In this document: positions 1-5,158 of the stretch, one piece after another
How the letters are laid out: the number at the start of each line of letters is the position of its first letter
Position numbering within the stretch: the first letter of the stretch is position 1
Source: Alphaproteobacteria bacterium UBA2954
GTDB taxonomy: Bacteria; Pseudomonadota; Alphaproteobacteria; Puniceispirillales; Puniceispirillaceae
Direction of reading: 5' to 3'
Assembly (NCBI GenBank): GCA_002348585.1
Contig: DEBO01000041.1
Span: 604 to 5,761, forward strand
Length of the DNA stretch: 5,158 bases
Made by a program: the position numbers and the translations under genes
Notes under the pieces: model-generated
Told to the model about the DNA's origin: nothing
Databases searched by the model: none
The model's input: only the letters and a program-made list of their open reading frames with translations

Positions 1-1478
1 GCAACCTTAAAATCCATGTCGCCCAAGTGATCCTCATCACCCAGAATATCGGACAGCACGGCATATTCATCACCCTCTTTAATCAGGCCCATCGCGATAC
101 CGGCAACAGGCTTGGCCAACGGCACACCGGCATCCATCAGGGCAAGCGAGGTTCCGCACACCGTCGCCATTGAAGATGAACCATTTGATTCTGTGATTTC
201 TGAGACGACTCGAATGGTATATGGAAACTCGTCCTTTGATGGCAGCAGGGGATTAATTGACCGCCATGCCAATTTTCCGTGACCAACCTCACGCCGGCCA
301 GGTGACCCCACACGGCCAGCTTCACCAACAGAATAAGGCGGGAAGTTATAATGCAGCATAAAGCGCGCTCGGCTTTCCCCTGTCAGCGCATCAATGATCT
401 GCTCATCCTGCCCTGTTCCCAATGTGGAAACAACCAGCGCCTGTGTCTCACCACGTGTGAACAGCGATGACCCATGTGTGCGCGGCAAAAGCCCAACCTC
501 AGCAACAATCGGACGAACTGTTTTTGTGTCCCGGCCATCAATACGCACGCCCGTTTTCAAAATGGAGGAGCGAACAACATCTGCTTCCATATCTTTCATA
601 AGGCCGCCAACCAGAACCTGATCAGCCTCTTCGCCGGCAACTTCCAGTGCCTCAGCTTTCACCTCAGAAACAGCAGCTTGACGTTCTGCTTTATCAGCAT
701 GCGCATAAGCAGCTTCAATCTTATCTTTGAGACTGACGAGGCGACCACGCAGATCAGTAGCCTCTGGGACTTCCTCAGGCAGTTCACGTGGTTCCTTTGC
801 AGCAACCTCAGCCAAATCGATGATGGCGTCGATAACATCTTGCATCTTCTGATGACCAAATGTTACAGCCCCCAACATAACCTCTTCAGACAGTTCTGAT
901 GCTTCTGATTCAACCATTAGAACGCCTTCTCTGGTACCGGCAACAACTAAATCGAGCGCCGTACCTTCCATTTCTGAGAGCGTTGGATTCAGGATATATT
1001 CTCCATCTATATAGCCGACACGCGCCGCCGCAATCGGGCCAAAAAATGGGACGCCAGACAAGGTCAGGGCAGCAGAAGCCCCCACAAGGGCAACGATATC
1101 CGGATTATTTTCCATATCATGTGACAGCACGGTGCAGATCACCTGCGTCTCACATTTGAATTCCTTTGGAAACAGCGGCCGTATCGGTCTATCAATTAAT
1201 CGGCTGACAAGTGTTTCATTTTCAGAAGGACGACCTTCACGCTTGAAAAACCCGCCAGGGATTTTGCCTGCCGCAAAAGCTTTTTCCTGGTAATTTACAG
1301 TGAGTGGAAAGAAATCTTGTCCTGGACGAGCCTTTTTTGCCGCAACAGCTGTACATAAGACAGTCGTTTCGCCCATGGTCGCAAACACACAGCCATCAGC
1401 CTGGCGCGCGATTTTACCTGTTTCAAGCGAGATGGTTTTTCCGCCCCAGTCGATATCTTTTCGAAAAATGTTGAACAT
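1..1478 (-). CDS. pnp: Polyribonucleotide nucleotidyltransferase (PNPase), N-terminal 492 residues; 3' end outside window
   Basis: PNPase is a cytoplasmic trimer that degrades RNA 3' to 5' by phosphorolysis and often joins the RNA degradosome. The frame is open from the ATG at 1478 to base 1 and gives 492 codons. In order there is a first RNase PH domain (about 1-145) with the pore-loop FFKR at 77-80 inside a KREGRPSE stretch and [10 protein letters not shown] (94-103), then the helical linker domain (about 150-300), then a second RNase PH domain starting near 310. That second domain carries [16 protein letters not shown] (333-348), [11 protein letters not shown] (394-404) and the phosphate-binding SNGSSS (431-436). 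The catalytic cluster sits at the cut edge: D483, D489 and K491, matching E. coli D486, D492 and K494. E. coli PNPase has 711 residues, so the end of this domain plus the KH and S1 RNA-binding domains lie outside. The start is supported by AGGAA at 1490-1486, 7 nt upstream. It follows rpsO, as in many Proteobacteria. No damage is visible. Confidence 0.98.
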   Translation of the reverse strand, partial: MFNIFRKDIDWGGKTISLETGKIARQADGCVFATMGETTVLCTAVAAKKARPGQDFFPLTVNYQEKAFAAGKIPGGFFKREGRPSENETLVSRLIDRPIRPLFPKEFKCETQVICTVLSHDMENNPDIVALVGASAALTLSGVPFFGPIAAARVGYIDGEYILNPTLSEMEGTALDLVVAGTREGVLMVESEASELSEEVMLGAVTFGHQKMQDVIDAIIDLAEVAAKEPRELPEEVPEATDLRGRLVSLKDKIEAAYAHADKAERQAAVSEVKAEALEVAGEEADQVLVGGLMKDMEADVVRSSILKTGVRIDGRDTKTVRPIVAEVGLLPRTHGSSLFTRGETQALVVSTLGTGQDEQIIDALTGESRARFMLHYNFPPYSVGEAGRVGSPGRREVGHGKLAWRSINPLLPSKDEFPYTIRVVSEITESNGSSSMATVCGTSLALMDAGVPLAKPVAGIAMGLIKEGDEYAVLSDILGDEDHLGDMDFKV

Positions 1479-1531
1479 TTATTTTTTCCTATTCTCAGTA
1501 CAAACATTGAATTGAAAGTGCAGAAGAAGAA

Positions 1532-1561
1532 CTGGTTTGAGCAAAATATCAGCTGGTTTGA
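1532..1561. repeat. Two identical 9-mers 21 bp apart upstream of pnp
   Basis: CTGGTTTGA occurs at 1532-1540 and again at 1553-1561. The start-to-start distance is 21 bp, two turns of B-DNA, so both copies face the same side of the helix. They lie 54-83 bp upstream of the pnp start codon. This could be a binding site for a dimeric or tandem regulator, or chance in A/T-rich DNA. Confidence 0.3.
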
Positions 1562-1590
1562 TAGACGTTTGCCAAACAAATATTTAGCTG

Positions 1591-1678
1591 CATGAACGGT
1601 GTCTTTACGTTGCTGCCTGCCAGCCGATATAAACCCTTTCAGGTCCTGCCAAAACGTAGCAACCGTTCACAATATCGG
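1591..1678 (-). promoter_or_regulatory. Candidate structured leader RNA with interleaved stems (possible pseudoknot or switch)
   Basis: Read as minus-strand RNA, four helices can be drawn by eye. Stem A is 7 bp (CCGATAT at 1678-1672 with ATATCGG at 1630-1624). Stem B is 8 Watson-Crick bp (TGAACGGT at 1669-1662 with ACCGTTCA at 1600-1593), extendable by two G-U pairs to 1671 and 1591. Stem C is 6 bp (TACGTT at 1658-1653 with AACGTA at 1611-1606). Stem D is GGACCT at 1646-1641 with GGGTTT at 1636-1631, three of its six pairs being G-U, closed by a GAAA tetraloop. B, C and D nest inside one another. The 3' arm of A lies in the C loop while its 5' arm lies outside B, so A either forms a pseudoknot with B/C or competes with them. 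I cannot match this to a known RNA family. Function is unproven, and folding energy and conservation were not computed. Confidence 0.35.
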
Positions 1679-1697
1679 GACTTTGGGTACGATAGAT

Positions 1698-1725
1698 GCA
1701 GGTGACACTCTGTCTGGTCATCTGC
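1698..1725 (-). promoter_or_regulatory. Hairpin in the pnp leader region
   Basis: The arms are GCAGATGAC (1725-1717) and GTCACCTGC (1706-1698) in the minus-strand RNA. They pair at eight of nine positions with one internal A-C mismatch, around a 10-nt loop. On the plus strand the mismatch becomes a G-T wobble, so all nine positions can pair. No U-run follows in either direction, so it is not an intrinsic terminator. It lies directly upstream (5' on the transcript) of the interleaved-stem element and may be part of the same leader. Confidence 0.35.
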
Positions 1726-1740
1726 CTGCCATGCCGGCGC

Positions 1741-1761
1741 CCGCAACGCTTTTTCTTGCGG
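1741..1761. repeat. Inverted repeat with 6-bp arms
   Basis: CCGCAA at 1741-1746 is perfectly complementary to TTGCGG at 1756-1761, with a 9-nt loop. In the pnp direction it would be the first stem after the candidate start of transcription, and the RNA 5' of it is A/G-rich and unstructured-looking. In the plus direction it is followed by a pyrimidine-rich stretch, but no gene on that strand needs a terminator here. Confidence 0.3.
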
Positions 1762-1796
1762 TTCTGTTCTCTTCTGTTTTTGTTCAATTCGCGATA

Positions 1797-1825
1797 CCTA
1801 TGACATGCCTGCTGGCGAATTGCAA
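1797..1825 (-). promoter_or_regulatory. pnp: Candidate sigma-70-type promoter for the pnp leader
   Basis: On the minus strand a -35-like TTGCAA (1825-1820) is followed after 17 bp by CATAGG (1802-1797), preceded by TGT, which resembles an extended -10. The -35 matches the TTGACA consensus at five of six positions; the -10 matches TATAAT at only three. Transcription would begin near 1790 and give a leader of roughly 310 nt before pnp. A second, weaker possibility is TTGGCA (1575-1570) with GATATT (1550-1545), but its 19-bp spacer is poor. Called by eye. Confidence 0.25.
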
Positions 1826-1850
1826 CAAACAATGTGGTCGCGGGCTGTAA

Positions 1851-1862
1851 AAATGTACATTT
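1851..1862. repeat. Perfect 12-bp palindrome
   Basis: AAATGTACATTT reads the same on both strands. It lies about 90 bp beyond the rpsO stop and 26 bp upstream of the -35 of the candidate pnp promoter. That would suit an operator or activator site, but no regulator is known to me for this sequence and A/T-rich spacers produce such palindromes by chance. Confidence 0.25.
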
Positions 1863-1919
1863 AAAGAATCGCCAGCTCTTTTTGGAAAAATCAGCGCGAT
1901 TTTGTTTGTTCTTTAGATA

Positions 1920-1944
1920 CTGGCATCAACCAGCCCCCTGCCAA
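1920..1944 (-). promoter_or_regulatory. Hairpin just after the rpsO stop codon
   Basis: In the minus-strand RNA, TTGGCA (1944-1939) can pair with TGCCAG (1925-1920), six pairs including one U-G, around a 13-nt loop. An alternative is a smaller CTGG/CCAG hairpin using the same 3' arm. It begins 7 nt after the rpsO stop. No U-run follows, so it is more plausibly a 3'-end-stabilising or processing structure than a terminator. Confidence 0.25.
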
Positions 1945-1951
1945 GACAGGA

Positions 1952-2221
1952 TCAGCGGCGCAGACCCAACTTTGCAATTAAATCTCTGTAAGCCTGCTCA
2001 TCACCTTTCCGAATGTAATCCAAGAGGTGGCGTCTTTGACCAACCATTTTCAAAAGCCCGCGGCGTGAAGCGAAATCTTTTTTATGTGTTTTCATGTGCT
2101 CTGTTAAATATAGAATTCGATCTGTCAAAATGGCTACCTGAACAGCTGCGCTGCCTGAATCACCTGATGACTTTCCAAATTCTGAAACTAATTCAGCTTT
2201 ACGCTCTTTCGAAATCGACAT
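1952..2221 (-). CDS. rpsO: 30S ribosomal protein S15
   Basis: S15 is a primary binder of the central domain of 16S rRNA. It recognises a three-way junction, nucleates platform assembly and contributes to an intersubunit bridge. The 89-residue product equals the E. coli length and is mostly helical. Hallmarks are [10 protein letters not shown] (27-36), HKKD (46-49), SRRGLL (52-57), QRRHLLDYI (62-70) and the terminal KLGLRR (84-89). Two ATGs are adjacent (2224 and 2221). I prefer the second because it gives MSISKERK, the usual family start, and leaves 6 nt after the GAGGAG Shine-Dalgarno rather than 3. The usually conserved Glu before VQVA is Ala26, and the pair after HKKD is Phe-Ala rather than the common His/Asn-His. 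The gene lies 49 bp after truB, probably on the same transcript. In several bacteria S15 represses its own translation through a leader RNA; only a small hairpin is visible here. Confidence 0.98.
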   Translation of the reverse strand: MSISKERKAELVSEFGKSSGDSGSAAVQVAILTDRILYLTEHMKTHKKDFASRRGLLKMVGQRRHLLDYIRKGDEQAYRDLIAKLGLRR

Positions 2222-2227
2222 CATTTT

Positions 2228-2233
2228 CTCCTC
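2228..2233 (-). promoter_or_regulatory. rpsO: Strong Shine-Dalgarno of rpsO that decides the start
   Basis: GAGGAG is the best ribosome-binding sequence in the window, as expected for a highly expressed ribosomal protein gene. It lies 3 nt from the ATG at 2224 and 6 nt from the ATG at 2221. The second spacing is the normal one, which favours the 89-residue S15. Confidence 0.85.
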
Positions 2234-2242
2234 TTTAGCGTA

Positions 2243-2260
2243 CCTGTTTCCAAAAACAAG
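2243..2260 (-). promoter_or_regulatory. Small hairpin in the truB-rpsO gap
   Basis: In the minus-strand RNA, CTTGTTT (2260-2254) pairs with AAACAGG (2249-2243): seven pairs with one U-G, loop TTGG. It sits 9 nt upstream of the rpsO Shine-Dalgarno. It could be part of an S15 autoregulatory site or a processing site. There is no U-run, so it is not a terminator. The gap is short and the stem A/U-rich, so support is modest. Confidence 0.3.
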
Positions 2261-2270
2261 TGCGGTTGGT

Positions 2271-3224
2271 TCATAGATTTAAGACCCGCACAGGCGACAC
2301 GATCTGTTTCTCTAAGCGAACAAGAGCTATGGGTTGCTCGCCAAAAGCTGCCAGCCCATTAACGGGAGCAGTTTGGCCGCTAGCCGCAGCAGCGGCCAGA
2401 AACAGGTGGCTCCGGTCATTGTCCAGATTGAATGTCTGACCGAAACGCAGTTTTTGTGCTTCCTGTTCCGTTATGGCCAGAGCCGGGATGTCGTCCAGCA
2501 CGGTCATAACAGGAATGACATAGTCACACGCGCGCGCATTATACACCGCCTTCTCAAAGAAATCCAGATCTATTGCATTTTCTATCTGAAACCTTCCAAC
2601 AGCACGGCGCTCCAGAAACACGACATGTGCAGCAGACCCTAACGCCCGGCCAATATCACGTGCGAGTGCGCGGATATACGTGCCTTTGCCGCACTGCACG
2701 GTAAATGTGGTTTGTTGGCCAGCGTGATCTGTGATCTCAAATTTGTTTATCATGACCTCGCGCGGGGTTAACACAATGTCAGTCAGCTTATCTGATGAGT
2801 TTGTCCTGTCCCTGGCAAATGCATAGGCTCTCCTGCCCTTGACCTTCACAGCAGAAAATACTGGTGGAATCTGTTCAATCAAACCCTCAAACTGAGGCAG
2901 TATGTTTTTGATTTCATCAACAGACGGGCAATAATCAGACGTTCTAGTAATTTCACCTTCACTATCATCAGTTTGGGTTTCAGCACCCCATCTTAACGTA
3001 AATTGATAAGATTTCTCAGCTGTTACCACATAAGAAATTGTCTTTGTTGCTTCTCCTATGGCAATTGGCAAAACTCCGCAAGCCAGAGGGTCAAGTGTTC
3101 CGGCATGACCTGTTTTAGCTCCCCCAAAAAAACGTCTGATAACGCCAACTACTTTCGCCGAAGACAGCCCAACTGGCTTGTTCAGAGCAATCCAGCCATG
3201 CGGGGTAGCCTGCTGCTGCGCCAT
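2271..3224 (-). CDS. truB: tRNA pseudouridine(55) synthase TruB
   Basis: TruB converts uridine 55 in the T-loop of most elongator tRNAs to pseudouridine and also acts as a tRNA folding chaperone in the cytoplasm. The 317-residue product is normal length. It opens with [13 protein letters not shown] (10-22). The catalytic motif [12 protein letters not shown] spans 42-53, with nucleophile Asp45 (E. coli Asp48). Tyr73 in [10 protein letters not shown] is the base-stacking tyrosine, [12 protein letters not shown] (119-130) follows, and [13 protein letters not shown] (180-192) carries the active-site Arg185. The last 80 or so residues form a C-terminal PUA-like region, less conserved and containing an Ala-rich stretch (277-281). 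The ATG at 3224 is the natural start because the fold begins within ten residues. It has only a weak AGAGAG about 12 nt upstream that touches the rbfA stop, so translational coupling to rbfA is likely. All catalytic residues are present. Confidence 0.98.
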   Translation of the reverse strand: MAQQQATPHGWIALNKPVGLSSAKVVGVIRRFFGGAKTGHAGTLDPLACGVLPIAIGEATKTISYVVTAEKSYQFTLRWGAETQTDDSEGEITRTSDYCPSVDEIKNILPQFEGLIEQIPPVFSAVKVKGRRAYAFARDRTNSSDKLTDIVLTPREVMINKFEITDHAGQQTTFTVQCGKGTYIRALARDIGRALGSAAHVVFLERRAVGRFQIENAIDLDFFEKAVYNARACDYVIPVMTVLDDIPALAITEQEAQKLRFGQTFNLDNDRSHLFLAAAAASGQTAPVNGLAAFGEQPIALVRLEKQIVSPVRVLNL

Positions 3225-3241
3225 AATACAAAACGGCTCTC

Positions 3242-3625
3242 TTATCTATCTGTCTGAATGGAGGAAAACAGACAGTTGATGCGATCAGCTATGTCATAGC
3301 TTTCATCTGCAACAAATTTCAAAACAGGCAGACGACGCAGATGCACCTTATGAGCCAAATGATGACGCAGCAAAGGGGCAACCTGATTCAGAACAGGCAG
3401 GACTTTATCAATATCAATCCCACCCAATGTCATAACATATATGCGGGCATTAGCTAAATCAGGGCTTACAGAAACTTCTGATATGGTGATCGACACTTGG
3501 TCAAGTTCAGGAATATGCGTTTCATGCCGAGCCAGAATTGCCGATAAATGATGACGTAAATCCTCGCCCACTCTTAATTGGCGCTGGCTCGGTCCAGCTG
3601 TTACTGATTTTGATCTACGCGGCAT
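3242..3625 (-). CDS. rbfA: 30S ribosome-binding factor A
   Basis: RbfA is a small KH-like assembly factor that binds immature 30S subunits near the 5' end of 16S rRNA, supports final maturation of its 5' end, and is needed for cold adaptation in E. coli. The 127-residue product is typical in length. Family signatures are RQLRVGEDLRHHL (15-27), ITISEVSVSPDLANARIYV (46-64), LNQVAPLLRHHL (79-90), LRRLPVLKF (96-104) and DESYDIADRI (107-116). A basic, probably disordered start (MPRRSK) precedes the domain. The ATG at 3625 has only a weak GAG about 8 nt upstream. The gene lies 51 bp after infB and 17 bp before truB, so co-transcription is likely. Nothing is missing. Confidence 0.97.
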   Translation of the reverse strand: MPRRSKSVTAGPSQRQLRVGEDLRHHLSAILARHETHIPELDQVSITISEVSVSPDLANARIYVMTLGGIDIDKVLPVLNQVAPLLRHHLAHKVHLRRLPVLKFVADESYDIADRINCLFSSIQTDR

Positions 3626-3647
3626 AATTGTTTCTCACCCGCAAGAA

Positions 3648-3665
3648 GGACTTATTTCTGAGTCC
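3648..3665 (-). promoter_or_regulatory. Short hairpin in the infB-rbfA gap
   Basis: GGACT (3665-3661) and AGTCC (3652-3648) form a five-pair stem with an 8-nt loop in the minus-strand RNA. It lies between the infB stop and the rbfA start. The stem is short and no T-run follows, so it is not a terminator; it may only be a minor mRNA structure. Confidence 0.2.
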
Positions 3666-3676
3666 AGTATATGTGG

Positions 3677-5158
3677 TTAATCCAGTGTCCGGGCAACTTC
3701 TGTAACCTCAAAACATTCGATCATATCGCCCTCTTGAATATCGGAATAATTTTCAAAGGCCATGCCACATTCCGTGGATTCCCGAACCTCTTTTACCTCA
3801 TCTTTAAAGCGACGCAGAGTCTTTAGTGACCCCTCATGGATTACCACATTATCCCGCAACAACCTGACTTTACAACCCCGTTTAATTATTCCTTCGGTTA
3901 CCATACAACCAGCAACTTTGCCTGATTTTGACACGGAGAACACCTGCCGGATTTCGGCATAGCCTATGAAATCTTCCTGGCTGTCAGGGCTGAGCAGGCC
4001 GCCCATAGCTGCCTTTACTTCATCGACCAGTTCATAAATTATAGAGTGATACCGTATTTCAACATTATCACGTTTTGCCAAATCACGGGCCTGCGGAATC
4101 GCGCGCACATTAAAGCCGATCACCATCGCCTGTGAGGCTGCAGCAAGAGATATATCTGATTCAGATAACGCTCCTACACCACCAGTTAGAATGCGAGCTT
4201 TCACCTGTTCTGTGCCAAGCTTATCCAAGGCAGTGCGAATCGCTTCTAAAGAACCATGCACATCTGTCTTTATAACAATCGGCAGTTCTTCTGCTTCGCC
4301 AGCCGCAATCGCAGTCAACATCTGCTCGACTGACCCACGGGCAGACACAGCAGCCTGTTTGTCTCTGTTCCGACGCGAACGATATTCAGCAATTTCTCTT
4401 GCGCGAGATTCTGTTTCAACAACAGAAAATTGATCACCAGCCATTGGCGTGCCATTGAGTCCAAGAACCTCAACAGGTTGGCCTGGCAGAGCTAATTTGA
4501 GCTGCTTGCCCTTATCATTTAACAAGGCACGAACCCGACCTGATTCAGCTCCAGTTACGAAAACATCTCCAACACGCAATGTACCGCGCTGGACAAGAAC
4601 CGTGGCAACAGACCCGCGTCCACGTTCAACTTTTGCCTCAACAACTGTCCCCTCCGCGTCACGATCCGGATTTGCTTTCAACTCAAGCAATTCAGCCTGG
4701 AGTAATATTGCTTCTTCGAGCTTATCTAGGCCTGAGCCAGTATGAGCCGACACATCTACACACAATATATCGCCACCAAAATCTTCGGTGACAATTTCAT
4801 GTTGAAGAAGATCATTGCGAACGCGGCGAGGGTCTGCTTCAGGTTTATCGCATTTGTTGACAGCAACAATAATCGGACAGCCTGCAGCTTTAGCATGATT
4901 TATAGCTTCGATAGTCTGTGCTTTAACTGAATCATCAGCTGCCACAACCAGAACAACAATATCTGTTGTTACTGCGCCGCGGGAGCGCATTTCAGTGAAA
5001 GCTTCATGGCCAGGGGTATCAATAAAAGTAAACACATTACCAGAGCCCGTTTTAATCTGATAAGCACCAATATGCTGCGTAATACCTCCTGATTCACCTG
5101 CTGCCACATCGGTTGCCCTAATCGCATCGAGTAGGCTGGTTTTGCCATGATCAACATG
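3677..5158 (-). CDS. infB: Translation initiation factor IF-2, C-terminal 493 residues; 5' end outside window
   Basis: IF-2 is the GTPase that positions fMet-tRNA on the 30S subunit and promotes 50S joining. The frame enters at 5158 in the middle of the P-loop, reading [16 protein letters not shown], so only the first Gly of GHVDHGKT is missing. Numbering from that His, G2 is GGITQHIG (24-31), G3 DTPGH (47-51), G4 NKCD (101-104) and G5 SAHTG (137-141). Beta-barrel domain II (about 170-270), C1 (about 285-385) and the fMet-tRNA-binding C2 domain (about 395-493) with GCMVTEG and [10 protein letters not shown] follow. The remaining length matches E. coli IF-2 from the same point within one residue. 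The GTG at 5107 is an internal Val codon ([11 protein letters not shown]), not a start. Just after G3, DDSVKAQT differs from the common DDGVMPQT. The linker and N-domains lie outside. rbfA follows after 51 bp. Confidence 0.98.
   Translation of the reverse strand, partial: HVDHGKTSLLDAIRATDVAAGESGGITQHIGAYQIKTGSGNVFTFIDTPGHEAFTEMRSRGAVTTDIVVLVVAADDSVKAQTIEAINHAKAAGCPIIVAVNKCDKPEADPRRVRNDLLQHEIVTEDFGGDILCVDVSAHTGSGLDKLEEAILLQAELLELKANPDRDAEGTVVEAKVERGRGSVATVLVQRGTLRVGDVFVTGAESGRVRALLNDKGKQLKLALPGQPVEVLGLNGTPMAGDQFSVVETESRAREIAEYRSRRNRDKQAAVSARGSVEQMLTAIAAGEAEELPIVIKTDVHGSLEAIRTALDKLGTEQVKARILTGGVGALSESDISLAAASQAMVIGFNVRAIPQARDLAKRDNVEIRYHSIIYELVDEVKAAMGGLLSPDSQEDFIGYAEIRQVFSVSKSGKVAGCMVTEGIIKRGCKVRLLRDNVVIHEGSLKTLRRFKDEVKEVRESTECGMAFENYSDIQEGDMIECFEVTEVARTLD

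Larger units (their letters stand above)
1479..1951 (-). other. 473-bp rpsO-pnp intergenic region, probable pnp leader
   Basis: This is the only gap over 300 bp in the window. I find no convincing protein gene in it on either strand and no recognisable tRNA, tmRNA, SRP RNA or RNase P RNA. It contains several inverted repeats, a candidate promoter, a palindrome and a short direct repeat, listed separately. No G+C-rich stem followed by a U-run, the mark of an intrinsic terminator, separates rpsO from pnp, so read-through is likely. In E. coli the pnp leader carries a stem-loop cut by RNase III, through which PNPase represses its own mRNA. A similar autoregulatory leader here is an inference from position and structure, not from sequence similarity. 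Confidence 0.7.

Noticed and set aside
474..899. 141-codon open frame on the plus strand
   Set aside because: It lies entirely antisense to the pnp reading frame, which is unambiguous PNPase. The translation has no recognisable motif.
1295..1579. 94-codon minus-strand frame overlapping the pnp start
   Set aside because: It starts at TTG, is out of frame with PNPase, and has no ribosome-binding site; it is a shadow of the pnp start region.
1613..1731. Repeated 10-mer CTGCCTGCCA at 1613-1622 and 1722-1731
   Set aside because: Two copies of a low-complexity 10-mer with no matching flanks are too little to call a repeat element, attachment site or CRISPR.
1599..1850. 83-codon plus-strand frame with a hydrophobic stretch (PATLFLAVLFSSVFVQFAI)
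   Set aside because: It starts at GTG without a Shine-Dalgarno, runs against all other genes, and the hydrophobic part is simply the complement of an A/G-rich minus-strand tract.
1886..1903. Possible terminator after rpsO (AAAATC/GATTTT arms)
   Set aside because: The 6-bp stem has a single G-C pair and its U-run is part of the stem, so it would not make a credible intrinsic terminator.
1834..2238. 134-codon plus-strand frame
   Set aside because: It runs antisense through nearly all of rpsO, a certain gene, and shows no protein signature.
5105..5107. GTG as a start codon for a shorter IF-2
   Set aside because: The frame is open to the window edge and encodes [17 protein letters not shown] just upstream, so this is an internal valine.
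4969..5157. 62-codon minus-strand frame starting at the right edge
   Set aside because: It is a shifted frame inside infB, whose P-loop is read in the correct frame through the same bases.

Overview
The window is a stretch of a bacterial translation and RNA-metabolism operon, with every protein gene on the minus strand. In transcription order (right to left in these coordinates) the genes are infB (3' two-thirds, entering at base 5158), rbfA, truB, rpsO and pnp (5' two-thirds, leaving at base 1). This is the downstream half of the classic nusA-infB-rbfA-truB-rpsO-pnp cluster found in many Proteobacteria. The protein sequences, especially the PNPase and RbfA motifs, read as alphaproteobacterial. 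Base composition looks a little under 50% G+C by eye, and the intergenic DNA is A/T-rich. A marine, moderate-GC alphaproteobacterium (SAR116-like, for example) would fit, but that assignment is inference only.

Layout: 5158-3677 infB, open at its 5' end and cut inside the P-loop. 3676-3626 is a 51-bp gap. 3625-3242 is rbfA. 3241-3225 is a 17-bp gap. 3224-2271 is truB. 2270-2222 is a 49-bp gap with a small hairpin and the rpsO Shine-Dalgarno sequence. 2221-1952 is rpsO. 1951-1479 is a 473-bp gap without a convincing protein gene. 1478-1 is pnp, open at its 3' end. The tight spacing from infB to rpsO suggests one transcript; pnp is set off by the long gap and probably has its own leader and perhaps its own promoter.

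The genes work together at the ribosome and on RNA. IF-2 brings initiator tRNA to the 30S subunit, RbfA matures the 30S subunit, TruB makes pseudouridine 55 in tRNA, S15 nucleates the central domain of 16S rRNA, and PNPase degrades and quality-controls RNA.

The conserved genes are ordinary. What is not explained is the rpsO-pnp spacer. It holds several inverted repeats, including two sets of complementary arms that interleave like a pseudoknot or a two-state switch (1593-1678). It also holds a stable-looking hairpin (1698-1725), a candidate promoter (1797-1825), a perfect 12-bp palindrome (1851-1862) and two identical 9-mers exactly 21 bp apart (1532-1561). I saw no transposon, CRISPR array, phage gene, tRNA or rRNA gene.
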